A DNA stretch of 64,000 nt, taken from contig UQCM01000012.1 of the NCBI GenBank assembly GCA_900539525.1, forward strand, positions 3,703 through 67,702. The letters are read 5' to 3'. Below the pieces are notes generated by a model. That model ran no database searches. It saw nothing but the letters and a program-made list of their open reading frames with translations, and was not told the DNA's origin. Of this stretch, positions 41,796 to 51,337 are shown one piece after another. Positions within the stretch are counted from its first letter, which is position 1, and each line of letters starts with the position of its first letter. The stretch comes from an uncultured Blautia sp. (GTDB lineage: Bacteria; Bacillota; Clostridia; Lachnospirales; Lachnospiraceae). Both the position numbers and the translations under genes were made by a program.

Positions 41796-44700
41796 ATGGA
41801 TATGAAAGACAGAGCGCCGCAGGCTCAGACCCCCGGATTATATCGCCCGGAATTTGAGCACGATAACTGTGGTATTGGTGCAGTGGTCAACATCAGGGGA
41901 ATCAAAACCCACGCAACCGTTGAAAACGCACTGCGAATCGTAGAAAATCTTGAACATAGAGCTGGCAAAGATGCCGAAGGGAAAACAGGTGACGGTGTAG
42001 GAATTCTGTTACAGATTTCACACAAGTTCTTTTCGAAAACCTGTAAGACCCTCGGCATCTTTTTAGGTTCAGAGAGAGAATATGGAATCGGTATGTTCTT
42101 CTTTCCACAGGATGAGCTGAAGCGCAATCAGGCAAAGAAGATGTTTGAGATCATTGTGGAGAAGGAGGGACTGGATTTCCTGGGATGGAGAGAGGTTCCT
42201 ACCGTACCGTCCGTACTGGGTCACAAAGCCCTGGAAAAAATGCCGTGCATCATGCAGGGATTTGTAAAGAAACCGAAGGACGTGGCAGCAGGGCTGGATT
42301 TTGACAGGAAGCTTTATGTGGTACGACGTGTCTTTGAGCAGAGTGTGGAGGATACCTATGTGGCATCCCTTTCCAGCCGTACCATCGTATACAAGGGAAT
42401 GTTCCTGGTAGGACAGCTGCGTACCTTCTTTAAGGATCTGCAGAGTCCGGATTATGAGTCAGCAATCGCCACCGTCCACTCCAGATTCAGTACCAATACA
42501 AATCCGAGCTGGGAGAGAGCGCATCCGAACCGGCTGATCGTACATAACGGTGAGATCAACACCATCCGCGGAAATGCGGACAAGATGCTGGCACGTGAGG
42601 AGACCATGTCCAGTGAATATTTCAACCGTGAGCTCCATAAGGTGCTTCCGGTAGTCAATGCCGCAGGCTCCGATTCCGCTATGCTGGATAATACGCTGGA
42701 GTTCCTGATGATGAGCGGCATGGATCTGCCTCTGGCCGTGATGATCACCATTCCGGAGCCATGGGCAAACAATGATACGATGAATCAGGAAAAGAAGGAT
42801 TTCTATCAGTATTATGCAACTATGATGGAGCCCTGGGACGGACCTGCCTCCATCGTCTTCAGTGACGGAGATCTGATCGGTGCCGTGCTCGACCGGAACG
42901 GTCTGAGACCATCCAGGTATTATATTACAGATGACGGTTATCTGATCCTGTCTTCGGAGGTAGGCGTACTGGATATTGATCCACGGAAGATTGCCCAGAA
43001 GGAAAGGCTGCATCCGGGCAAGATGCTGCTGGTGGATACGGTGCAGGGACGTGTGATCGATGATGACGAATTGAAAGAAAAATATGCCGTCAGCCAGCCG
43101 TACGGCGAGTGGCTGGACCGCTATCTTGTAAAGCTTTCGGATCTGAAGATTCCAAATATCCGGGTACAGGAGTACACGGATGAGGAGCTGGCAAGGCTGC
43201 AGAAGGCCTTTGGATATACATATGAGGAATACCGGACATCCATCCGGAACATGGCACTGAATGGTGCAGAAGGCATCAGCGCCATGGGTATCGATACACC
43301 GCTGGCTGTACTTTCCGATGAACATCAGCCTCTGTTTAATTACTTTAAACAGCTGTTTGCCCAGGTGACGAACCCGCCGATCGATGCGATCCGTGAGGAA
43401 GTTGTTACCTCTACGACCGTCTATGTAGGAAAAGATGGGAACCTGCTCAATGAGCAGCCGGTCAACTGCCAGGTGCTCAAGATCGAGCATCCGATCCTGA
43501 CAAATACGGATATGCTGAAGATTAAAAATATGAAGGTAGACGGTTTCAAGGTTGTGGAAGTGCCGATCACCTACTATAAGAATACAAAGCTTGAGAGGGC
43601 CATCGAGCACCTGTTTGTGGAAGTGGACAGAGTGCACAGGGACGGTGCCAACATCCTGATCCTGACAGACCGGGGTGTGGATGAGAATCATGTGCCGATT
43701 CCTTCCCTGCTGGCTGTCTCTGCCGTACATCAGCATCTGGTCAAGACCAAAAAGAGAACCTCTCTTGCCATTGTCCTGGAATCCGGAGAGCCGAGAGAAG
43801 TACATCATTTTGCGACTCTGCTGGGCTATGGTGCCTGTGCCATCAATCCGTATCTGGCGCTTGAGACCATACGGCAGCAGGTGAACTGCGGCATGCTGGA
43901 TAAGGATTACTATGCGGCAGTCGATGATTACAATTCAGCCGTGCTTCACGGAATTGTAAAGATCGCTTCCAAGATGGGTATTTCCACCATTCAGTCTTAT
44001 CAGGGCTCCCAGATCTTTGAGGCGATCGGTATCGATAAGAGTGTGATCGATAAATACTTCACGAATACCGTCAGCCGGGTGGGAGGCATCACACTGGATG
44101 ATATCGCAAAAGAGGCAGATGCGCTCCATACGGAGGCTTTTGATCCTCTGGGGCTGAACATGGATCTGACGCTGGACAGTGTAGGACGCCACAAAATGAG
44201 AAGCGCAGGGGAAGCGCACAGATACAATCCCCAGACCATCCATATGCTGCAGCAGTCCACCTGGCGCGGCGACTATCAGATGTTTAAGGAATACACAAAG
44301 ATGGTGGATAAGGAAACGTCCGGCTATTTAAGAAGCCTGATGGACTTCAATTATCTGAAAGAGGGTGTTCCGCTGGAAGAGGTGGAAAGTGTAGATTCCA
44401 TTGTCACAAGATTCAAGACGGGAGCCATGTCCTACGGTTCCATTTCCCAGGAGGCTCACGAGACACTGGCAATTGCCATGAATAAGCTGCATGGAAAATC
44501 AAACAGCGGCGAGGGCGGTGAGAGCCTGGAGCGTCTGACACCGGGCGCAGACGGACTGAACCGGTGTTCGGCCATCAAGCAGGTGGCATCGGGACGTTTC
44601 GGTGTGACCTCCAGATATCTGGTCAGCGCACAGGAAATCCAGATCAAGATGGCACAGGGAGCAAAACCCGGAGAGGGAGGACATCTGCCGTCAGGAAAAG

Positions 44701-46349
44701 TATATCCGTGGATCGCCAAGACGAGACATTCCACACCGGGAGTAGGTCTGATCTCTCCGCCGCCTCACCATGATATTTACTCCATCGAGGATCTGGCACA
44801 GCTGATCTACGATCTGAAGAATTCCAATAAGAATGCCCGGATTTCTGTAAAGCTGGTATCCGAGGCAGGCGTAGGAACCGTAGCGGCAGGTGTGGCCAAA
44901 GCGGGAGCACAGGTCATCCTGATCTCCGGATATGACGGAGGTACGGGTGCGGCACCGAGAAGCTCCATCCACAATGCCGGACTTCCCTGGGAGTTGGGAC
45001 TGGCAGAGACCCATCAGACGCTGATCATGAACGGGCTGAGAAATAAAGTACGTATCGAGACAGACGGTAAGCTTATGAGCGGACGGGATGTGGCGATCGC
45101 AGCCATGCTGGGTGCAGAAGAATTCGGCTTTGCCACAGCTCCGCTGGTAACCATGGGCTGTGTGATGATGAGAGTCTGCAACCTGGATACCTGTCCGGTA
45201 GGTGTGGCTACCCAGAACCCGGAGCTTCGCAAACGCTTCCGCGGCAAACCGGAATATGTCATCAATTTCATGCGTTTCATCGCAGAGGAATTAAGGGAAT
45301 ACATGGCACGTCTTGGCGTCCGTACTGTGGACGAGCTGGTGGGACGTACCGATCTGCTGAAGAGAAAGGATCATATAGAGACATTGCACGGAAACCGCGT
45401 GGATTTAAGCGCGATCCTGAACAATCCTTATTCTGCACTGGAGAATAAGGTAACCTTTGACCCGGCACAGGTCTATGACTTCCAGCTGGAGAAGACAGCC
45501 GATGAGCGTATTCTGATGAAGAAGCTAAGAGGTGCTCTGGAGAAGAAACAGAAGAGAAGCATTGAAGTGGATGTAAAAAATACAGACCGGGCGTTTGGTA
45601 CGATCTTCGGTTCGGAAATCACCAGGATGTACGGGGACACACTGGAAGAGGATACCTATACCGTAAAATGTAACGGTGCAGGAGGACAGAGCTTCGGAGC
45701 CTTTATTCCGAAGGGACTGACCCTGGAGCTGGTGGGTGACAGCAATGATTACTTTGGAAAGGGTCTTTCCGGAGGAAAGCTGATCGTATACCCGCCGAAG
45801 GGAATCAAGTATAAAGAGGATGAAAATATCATTGTCGGAAACGTGGCTCTCTACGGAGCGACCAGCGGTAAGGCATACATCAACGGTGTGGCCGGTGAAC
45901 GTTTCTGTGTCAGAAATTCCGGTGCCATTGCGGTAGTTGAAGGCGTGGGCGACCACGGATGTGAGTACATGACCGGCGGACGTGCCGTTGTCCTTGGAAA
46001 AACAGGCAAGAACTTTGCCGCAGGCATGAGTGGTGGAATCGCCTATGTGCTGGACGAGGACAATGACCTGTACACGAAAGTAAATAAACAGATGGTTTCC
46101 ATCGATAAGCTGACGAATAAATACGATGTGCTGGAGTTAAAAGAGATGATCAAGGATCATGTGGCATATACCAATTCTGCCAAAGGAAAGGAGATCCTTG
46201 AAAACTTCGGAGAGTATCTGCCGAAATTCAAGAAGATCATTCCTCATGATTACAACCGCATGCTTATGGCCATTGTCCAGATGGAAGAGAAGGGCTTAAG
46301 CAGCGAACAGGCACAGATTGAAGCATTTTACGCAAATAAGAGAGGATAG
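41796..46349 (+). CDS. gltB: glutamate synthase large subunit
   Basis: 1517 residues. It makes glutamate from glutamine and 2-oxoglutarate. The class II amidotransferase begins at Cys25 (EHDNCGIGAVV), so a 24-residue propeptide is removed to free the catalytic Cys. The central and FMN-binding parts carry KTGAMSYGSISQEAHETL and GYDGGTGAAPRSS, the iron-sulfur cysteines sit in GCVMMRVCNLDTCPVGVATQ, and the beta-helix tail has GAGGQSFGAFIPKGLTLEL. The length is typical. ATG 41796 is used because the promoter lies at 41701-41729 and AAAGGG precedes it. gltD follows 12 bases later. Ammonia channelling links the sites. Confidence 0.97.
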   Translation: MDMKDRAPQAQTPGLYRPEFEHDNCGIGAVVNIRGIKTHATVENALRIVENLEHRAGKDAEGKTGDGVGILLQISHKFFSKTCKTLGIFLGSEREYGIGMFFFPQDELKRNQAKKMFEIIVEKEGLDFLGWREVPTVPSVLGHKALEKMPCIMQGFVKKPKDVAAGLDFDRKLYVVRRVFEQSVEDTYVASLSSRTIVYKGMFLVGQLRTFFKDLQSPDYESAIATVHSRFSTNTNPSWERAHPNRLIVHNGEINTIRGNADKMLAREETMSSEYFNRELHKVLPVVNAAGSDSAMLDNTLEFLMMSGMDLPLAVMITIPEPWANNDTMNQEKKDFYQYYATMMEPWDGPASIVFSDGDLIGAVLDRNGLRPSRYYITDDGYLILSSEVGVLDIDPRKIAQKERLHPGKMLLVDTVQGRVIDDDELKEKYAVSQPYGEWLDRYLVKLSDLKIPNIRVQEYTDEELARLQKAFGYTYEEYRTSIRNMALNGAEGISAMGIDTPLAVLSDEHQPLFNYFKQLFAQVTNPPIDAIREEVVTSTTVYVGKDGNLLNEQPVNCQVLKIEHPILTNTDMLKIKNMKVDGFKVVEVPITYYKNTKLERAIEHLFVEVDRVHRDGANILILTDRGVDENHVPIPSLLAVSAVHQHLVKTKKRTSLAIVLESGEPREVHHFATLLGYGACAINPYLALETIRQQVNCGMLDKDYYAAVDDYNSAVLHGIVKIASKMGISTIQSYQGSQIFEAIGIDKSVIDKYFTNTVSRVGGITLDDIAKEADALHTEAFDPLGLNMDLTLDSVGRHKMRSAGEAHRYNPQTIHMLQQSTWRGDYQMFKEYTKMVDKETSGYLRSLMDFNYLKEGVPLEEVESVDSIVTRFKTGAMSYGSISQEAHETLAIAMNKLHGKSNSGEGGESLERLTPGADGLNRCSAIKQVASGRFGVTSRYLVSAQEIQIKMAQGAKPGEGGHLPSGKVYPWIAKTRHSTPGVGLISPPPHHDIYSIEDLAQLIYDLKNSNKNARISVKLVSEAGVGTVAAGVAKAGAQVILISGYDGGTGAAPRSSIHNAGLPWELGLAETHQTLIMNGLRNKVRIETDGKLMSGRDVAIAAMLGAEEFGFATAPLVTMGCVMMRVCNLDTCPVGVATQNPELRKRFRGKPEYVINFMRFIAEELREYMARLGVRTVDELVGRTDLLKRKDHIETLHGNRVDLSAILNNPYSALENKVTFDPAQVYDFQLEKTADERILMKKLRGALEKKQKRSIEVDVKNTDRAFGTIFGSEITRMYGDTLEEDTYTVKCNGAGGQSFGAFIPKGLTLELVGDSNDYFGKGLSGGKLIVYPPKGIKYKEDENIIVGNVALYGATSGKAYINGVAGERFCVRNSGAIAVVEGVGDHGCEYMTGGRAVVLGKTGKNFAAGMSGGIAYVLDEDNDLYTKVNKQMVSIDKLTNKYDVLELKEMIKDHVAYTNSAKGKEILENFGEYLPKFKKIIPHDYNRMLMAIVQMEEKGLSSEQAQIEAFYANKRG

Positions 46350-46361
46350 GAGGGCAGAAAG

Positions 46362-47846
46362 ATGGGAAAACCAACAGGATTTTTAGATTACGAGAGACAG
46401 AACAGCGAGACCATCCCGCCAAAGAAAAGAATCCAGAACTTTAAAGAATTCCATGTCCCCCTGTCTCTGGAAAAGCAGAGGCTCCAGGGCGCCAGATGTA
46501 TGGCCTGCGGTGTACCGTTCTGTCAGTTCGGACAGATGATCGGAGGCATGGCCTCCGGATGTCCGCTGAATAATCTGGTGCCGGAGTGGAATGACCTGGT
46601 ATACAACGGAAAATGGGAGATTGCATACAAGAGACTGATGAAAACCAATTGCTTCCCGGAGTTCACCTCCAGGGTATGTCCTGCACTGTGTGAGGCGGCA
46701 TGCACCTGTAACTTAAATGGTGCTCCTGTTTCTACGAAGGAGAATGAGCATGCGATCATCGAAAATGCTTTTGAAAAAGGACTGGTGGTGCCGCATCCTC
46801 CGAAGGTGCGTACCGGAAAGAAGGTGGCTGTCGTCGGCAGCGGGCCTTCCGGACTGGCTGCGGCGATGCAGCTGAACTCCAGAGGACACAAGGTAACGGT
46901 ATTTGAGAGAAGAGACCGCATCGGAGGCCTGCTCCGCTACGGAATTCCGAACATGAAGCTGGAAAAAGAAGTCATCGACCGGAGGATCGCCATTATGGAG
47001 GCAGAGGGCATTGAGTTTGTCACCAATGCCAATGTGGGCGAGGACATTAAGGCTGCGCAGCTTCTGAAGGACTATGACCGGGTGGTGCTGGCATGCGGCG
47101 CTTCCAATCCAAGAGATATCAAGGTCCCGGGGCGGGAGGCTTCCGGAATCTACTTTGCGGTAGATTTCCTGACAGCCACCACCAAAAGCCTTCTGGACAG
47201 TAATTTTGCAGACAATCAGTTTATCCCGGCAAAGGGAAAGAAGGTCATGGTCATCGGAGGCGGTGACACCGGAAATGACTGTGTGGGAACATCCATCCGT
47301 CTGGGCGCGGCTTCTGTGCTCCAGCTGGAAATGATGCCGAAGGCACCGGATACCCGCACACCGAACAACCCGTGGCCGGAGTGGCCGAGAGTCTGCAAGA
47401 CAGATTACGGCCAGGAGGAGGCCATCGCTGTGTTTGGTCATGATCCCAGAGTCTACCAGACCACCGTCACCGAATTTATCAAGAATAAAAAGGGTGAGGT
47501 GTGTCAGGCGAAGCTTGTGAAGCTTCAGGGAAAGAAGGATGAAAAGACAGGACGCATGATGATGGTTCCGGTAGAGGGGAGCGAATATGTGGTAGATGTG
47601 GATCTTGTGCTCATCGCTGCAGGATTCCTGGGCTCCCAGAAATACGTGACGGATGCGTTCAAGGTGGAAGTAGACGGCAGGACAAACGTAAAGACCGAGC
47701 CCGGTCAGTATCAGACCTCCGTACCGAATGTCTTTACCGCAGGCGACATGCACAGAGGACAGTCCCTCGTCGTATGGGCCATCCGGGAAGGACGGGAGGC
47801 AGCGAAGGCTGTAGACAGATCATTAATGGGATATACGAATTTATAA
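46362..47846 (+). CDS. gltD: glutamate synthase small subunit
   Basis: 494 residues, the NADPH-oxidising partner of GltB. The N-terminal iron-sulfur region has CMACGVPFCQFG, SGCPLNN and VCPALCEAACTCN. The FAD site is VVGSGPSGLAAAMQL, the NADPH site VIGGGDTGNDCVG, and the C-terminal FAD contact GDMHRGQSLVVWAIREGREA. AGGAGGGCAG precedes the ATG. The operon closes with a strong terminator at 47846. Confidence 0.97.
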   Translation: MGKPTGFLDYERQNSETIPPKKRIQNFKEFHVPLSLEKQRLQGARCMACGVPFCQFGQMIGGMASGCPLNNLVPEWNDLVYNGKWEIAYKRLMKTNCFPEFTSRVCPALCEAACTCNLNGAPVSTKENEHAIIENAFEKGLVVPHPPKVRTGKKVAVVGSGPSGLAAAMQLNSRGHKVTVFERRDRIGGLLRYGIPNMKLEKEVIDRRIAIMEAEGIEFVTNANVGEDIKAAQLLKDYDRVVLACGASNPRDIKVPGREASGIYFAVDFLTATTKSLLDSNFADNQFIPAKGKKVMVIGGGDTGNDCVGTSIRLGAASVLQLEMMPKAPDTRTPNNPWPEWPRVCKTDYGQEEAIAVFGHDPRVYQTTVTEFIKNKKGEVCQAKLVKLQGKKDEKTGRMMMVPVEGSEYVVDVDLVLIAAGFLGSQKYVTDAFKVEVDGRTNVKTEPGQYQTSVPNVFTAGDMHRGQSLVVWAIREGREAAKAVDRSLMGYTNL

Positions 47847-47877
47847 AAAATACCCGGCAGGAATGCCGGGTATTTTT
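47846..47877 (+). terminator. intrinsic terminator of gltB-gltD
   Basis: AAAAATACCCGGCA pairs with TGCCGGGTATTTTT around a 4-base loop, starting at the gltD stop codon. Confidence 0.92.
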
Positions 47878-47970
47878 AGCTAATCACGCCCGGCGCACAA
47901 AGTGTGCAGGCCCCTCATGAGTGAGGGGGTGGGGAGCTGAGGCGGGCTTGCCCACTTTGTTCTTTCATAT
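47878..47970 (+). repeat. family E hairpin-rich repeat, copy 1
   Basis: AGCTAATCACGCCCGGCGCA, AAGTGTGCAGG, CTCATGAGTGAGG and GAGGCGGGCTTGCCCACT recur in diverged form at 60562-60645. The remainder to 48138 is leader sequence of the hydrolase gene with no other clear feature. Confidence 0.6.
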
Positions 47971-48138
47971 TCAGAAGATTTTCACAGAATCTTAAGGTGT
48001 TTTCACGGCAAAATGTGTTATAGTATCATCAAACCGGTACGGATTACGAGGGAGTGTGCCGGTTCTGTGCAGCTGTGGAGTTACGGAACAGTTACATTTA
48101 TGATGGGAGAGGCCATTGGTAATAAGGGGTGATATATT

Positions 48139-49083
48139 ATGATAATCAAGCAGCATATTCAGTTTTTATCGAATGATCATATTACGCTGATTCATGGAGT
48201 AAAATGGGTGCCGGACGGGGAGATCAGGGCGATTTTACAGATTTCACACGGAATGGTGGAATTTGTGGAACGATATGAAGATTTCGCCGTTTATCTGGCA
48301 GAAAGAGGCATTATGGTGGTGGGAAATGACCATCTGGGCCATGGAGAATCCATACGTTCGAAAGAGGATTATGGTTATTTTGCAAAGGAAAACGGAAACT
48401 GTGTGCTGGTGCGTGATCTGCACCGGCTGAGGAAAATGATACAGGAGGATTATCCGAAGGTGCCATACTTTCTGTTGGGGCACAGTATGGGGTCCTTCCT
48501 GGCAAGGCAGTATCTCTGCTGTTATGGAAAAGGACTGGCCGGAGCAGTCATTATGGGGACCGGCTGGCAGGCACCGGGAACTTTGAAGCTTGGAATGGCA
48601 CTCTGTAAGGGAATGGCAAAGGTGAAGGGATGGCGTTACCGCAGCAGGCTGATCGACCGGATGGCATTTGGAGGATATAACCGGGGGATCCGGAAACCAC
48701 GCACAGAAAAGGACTGGCTTACCAAGGATGAGAAGATCGTAGATGCCTATCTGGCAGATGAGAGGAGCGGATTTTGTTTTACTCTGAATGCATATTATAA
48801 TATGTTTCTGGGAATGTACAAACTCACAAATGAGAACTATCTGTCCAGAATGCCGAAGAAGCTGCCGGTGCTTTTTGTGGCCGGAGGCGATGACCCGGTA
48901 GGAAGCTGCGGCAAAGGTGTGATGAAGGTATACAATCAGTTTAAGAAACTGGATATGAGAAATGTCAAATGCAGGCTTTATCCGGGCGACAGGCATGAGA
49001 TCTTAAATGAGACAGACAGAGAAAAGGTGTATACAGACATCAGTACCTGGATCGAGGAATGTCTGGAAGCATGCAAAGGATGA
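48139..49083 (+). CDS. alpha/beta hydrolase (monoacylglycerol lipase-like)
   Basis: 314 residues of the Hydrolase_4 type. HGMVEFVERYEDFAVYLAER and NDHLGHGES are the usual N-terminal landmarks; GHSMGSF gives nucleophile Ser116. The acid is probably the Asp in VAGGDDPVGS and the base the His in YPGDRHEIL, so the triad is complete. No signal peptide, so a cytosolic lysophospholipase or monoacylglycerol lipase is likely. The DUF1002 gene begins 15 bases after its stop codon and is probably in the same transcript. Confidence 0.92.
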   Translation: MIIKQHIQFLSNDHITLIHGVKWVPDGEIRAILQISHGMVEFVERYEDFAVYLAERGIMVVGNDHLGHGESIRSKEDYGYFAKENGNCVLVRDLHRLRKMIQEDYPKVPYFLLGHSMGSFLARQYLCCYGKGLAGAVIMGTGWQAPGTLKLGMALCKGMAKVKGWRYRSRLIDRMAFGGYNRGIRKPRTEKDWLTKDEKIVDAYLADERSGFCFTLNAYYNMFLGMYKLTNENYLSRMPKKLPVLFVAGGDDPVGSCGKGVMKVYNQFKKLDMRNVKCRLYPGDRHEILNETDREKVYTDISTWIEECLEACKG

Positions 49084-49098
49084 GCAAAGGAGGAGAAG

Positions 49099-49995
49099 AT
49101 GAGGAAAACACGGATTTTGACAGCAGTACTGGCGGGCAGCCTGTTTCTGACATCGGGTATGACAGCGCTGGCAGACAGAGTGGATGCCGTGCTGGATAAG
49201 CCCTATGTAGCACTGGGAGCGGATCTGAATCCCTCTGAGAGAGAAAAGGTGCTGGGTCTTCTGGGAGTGACGGAGGAAGATCTGAAGGGATATGATGTGA
49301 TTACGGTAACGAATGCAGATGAACATAAATATCTGGATTCCTACCTGGAAGCCAGTGTCATCGGGAGCAGGGCGCTTTCTTCTGTTATGGTAGTGGGAAA
49401 AGAGACAGGAAACGGTATCAATGTAAATACGAGTAATATTTCCTACTGTACGCCGGGAATGTACCGGAATGCGCTGATCACAGCGGGCGTGGAGGATGCG
49501 GATATTACCGTGGCAGGACCTTTTTCCATATCGGGAACAGCTGCTCTGGTGGGAGCGATCAAGGCTTATGAGACCATGACCGGTGAAGAGGTATCGGAGG
49601 AAAGCCTGGATGCGGCCAATAACGAGCTGGTGATCACAGGAGAGATCGTAGAAAGTGTCGGGGACGCCGATAAGGTGGAAGAGCTGATCGCACTGGTAAA
49701 GCAGGAGGTTGCACAGGGAGAGATCAGCAGCAGGGAGGATATCGCACGTCTGGTGGATCAGGCGGTTGAGGAGCTGGAGGTGCAGCTTACCGATGAGGAC
49801 AGGGAAAAGATCGTAGGCCTTATGGATAAGATTGAAGGACTGGATCTGAATGTAGATGCCATCAAGCAGCAGGCGCAGGATCTTTACGAGAAGCTGGATC
49901 ACCTGGATTTCCAGTTTGATAAAGAAAGTGTTGGAAATTTTCTGACCAGGATCGTTGACGCGATTGTCGGATTCTTCCGGAATCTTTTTCAGTAA
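49099..49995 (+). CDS. DUF1002 domain-containing secreted protein
   Basis: 298 residues with a signal peptide (KTRILTAVLAGSLFLTSGMT, cleavage near ALA-D). The mature protein has YVALGADLNPSEREKVLGLL, NADEHKYLDSYLEASVIGSR, ALSSVMVVGKE and AGVEDADITVAGPFSISGTA, the pattern of DUF1002, a secreted Firmicutes family of unknown function. The last 110 residues are acidic helices ending in a hydrophobic stretch (AIVGFFRNLFQ). AAAGGAGGAG precedes the ATG. Terminator follows at 50067. Confidence 0.9.
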   Translation: MRKTRILTAVLAGSLFLTSGMTALADRVDAVLDKPYVALGADLNPSEREKVLGLLGVTEEDLKGYDVITVTNADEHKYLDSYLEASVIGSRALSSVMVVGKETGNGINVNTSNISYCTPGMYRNALITAGVEDADITVAGPFSISGTAALVGAIKAYETMTGEEVSEESLDAANNELVITGEIVESVGDADKVEELIALVKQEVAQGEISSREDIARLVDQAVEELEVQLTDEDREKIVGLMDKIEGLDLNVDAIKQQAQDLYEKLDHLDFQFDKESVGNFLTRIVDAIVGFFRNLFQ

Positions 49996-50066
49996 TGAGT
50001 ACGAACCATTCAGAGCGGAAATAAAATCACTCAGGATTTTCTGTGAAACAGAATATCCGAAGTAAT

Positions 50067-50096
50067 AAAGGCACTCAGTTTACACTGAGTGCCTTT
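50067..50096. terminator. bidirectional terminator between convergent genes
   Basis: AAAGGCACTCAG pairs with CTGAGTGCCTTT around a 6-base loop, between the DUF1002 gene and the minus-strand YesL gene. Confidence 0.88.
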
Positions 50097-50113
50097 GCAG
50101 ATTATACCAGGGA

Positions 50114-50800
50114 TCATTGTATCTCAGAATCTGTGGCTTCTTCGTCCAGTTCCCATTCATTTTCCTCTTCTTTTGGAATATATTGATCATAAATCCGGAC
50201 AAACATGGTGGAATTTATGAATGCTGTCAATGAAAATCCCAGGAACAGCCAGACAAGAGCACCAAACAGCATGACCAGTCCATAGTTGAGTGTCAGAAAC
50301 ATGGGGATAAAGGTCACAGCCAGGATCAGCACAGTATATGGAAAATGACGGATGGCCATCAAGAGGGAGTTTTTAAAGGTGTTCTTTATGGTATTGTCAA
50401 ATTTTGAGAGCAGCGGAAATATGTAAGCAAATATCATCCCGTCGATCAGGAGGATAAAGTATAATCCTATGGAAACAATTCTCAGGATTCCGGTGTCCCC
50501 TGCCTGCCCCATGATACGGAAATCCATCCAGAGAACAATACTCACTGCCAGAAGGATCAGCCAGATCACCGTGCTCTGTTTCAGATTCTGTTTAAAAGAT
50601 TTAAAGAAGCTGCGAAAGAGATAGGATTCCTCGTTTCGCACCATTTTCAGTGTTACATAATACATGGCGGTAATAGATGCGCCAATGGTGACGATGGGAA
50701 TACAGCAGATGATAAAAAGGAGATTCAGCAGAATCAGATCAGCCAGCTTTCCCATAAAAGTAAAGAATTTATTGTCCATATTAAAAATTCGATCCATCAT
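50114..50800 (-). CDS. YesL family membrane protein (DUF624)
   Basis: 228 residues with five membrane segments. Family landmarks: DLILLNLLFIICCIPIVTIG near the N-terminus, ASITAMYYVTLKMVRNEESY, FFKSFKQNLKQSTVIWLILL and FLTLNYGLVMLFGALVWLF. YesL proteins usually sit beside sugar ABC transporters and two-component systems; no such genes are nearby. The acidic tail (EENEWELDEEATDSE) is cytosolic. Function unknown. The gap 50801-51337 upstream holds a promoter and a family D palindrome. Confidence 0.88.
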   Translation of the reverse strand: MMDRIFNMDNKFFTFMGKLADLILLNLLFIICCIPIVTIGASITAMYYVTLKMVRNEESYLFRSFFKSFKQNLKQSTVIWLILLAVSIVLWMDFRIMGQAGDTGILRIVSIGLYFILLIDGMIFAYIFPLLSKFDNTIKNTFKNSLLMAIRHFPYTVLILAVTFIPMFLTLNYGLVMLFGALVWLFLGFSLTAFINSTMFVRIYDQYIPKEEENEWELDEEATDSEIQ

Positions 50801-50993
50801 AACTTGTACCCATTGATATTCCTGTTACTGTTTGCTTCATGACCAGCAACTGTTTTCCCTTTCTCATAGTGTATGATGATCCTGAAAACATTCCGTGCAA
50901 AAAGGATCACATTTTATCAGGTCAGGATATACTGCCCATATACTGTATTATAAAGGGTGGATGATGAAAAAGCAAATAAAGAAATCATAAACA

Positions 50994-51021
50994 TTGAAAA
51001 AGAAGGGGATTGTGCTATACT
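50994..51021 (+). promoter_or_regulatory. sigma-A promoter upstream of the deacetylase gene
   Basis: TTGAAA (50994-50999), a 16-base spacer, TATACT (51016-51021). It would transcribe through the family D palindrome before reaching the deacetylase gene at 51338. Confidence 0.65.
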
Positions 51022-51091
51022 ATCCCTATATTCAAGTATGTCCCGGCGTACTTGCTGCGAGCAGGTATTTACTTTTCCGCGTTAGCCGGTT

Positions 51092-51256
51092 CTAGTATGA
51101 TTCACCCTAAATAACACTATGTTTCGCTGGTCTGCTTTCCCGATAGCACAGTTGTAAAAGCCTCAGCGTAGCCCGCTACGCCTGCGTTTTTACAACTGCA
51201 CTCTCGAAAAAGCATCCTCACCGAAACAGTACGGTATTTAGGGTGGATCATACTAG
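51092..51256. repeat. family D long imperfect palindrome, copy 2 (165 bp)
   Basis: CTAGTATGATTCACCC pairs with GGGTGGATCATACTAG. Inner stems are GTTTCG/CGAAAC, CAGTTGTAAAA/TTTTACAACTG and GCGTAG/CTACGC. It has the same length as 12800-12964, the same tips (CTAGTAT) and the same core (CTCAGCGTAGCCCGCTACGC), but different stem sequences that still pair. A separate hairpin (CAAGTATG.../CGTACTTG, about 51033-51052) lies just before it. Confidence 0.85.
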
Positions 51257-51337
51257 GTGTTTTTGCAGGTATTTTGCTGGTATAGAAAGCAGCACAGCCA
51301 CGTATAGATAAAGTAATATGGTAGCAGGTGGTATCTG

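Noticed and set aside
42459..43808. 449-residue open frame on the minus strand
   Set aside because: It lies wholly inside gltB, antisense, with no ribosome site or recognisable protein features.
46713..47753. 346-residue open frame on the minus strand
   Set aside because: Antisense to gltD; composition reflects the codon use of gltD.
49003..49902. 299-residue open frame on the minus strand
   Set aside because: Antisense to the DUF1002 gene; no start site and no domain.
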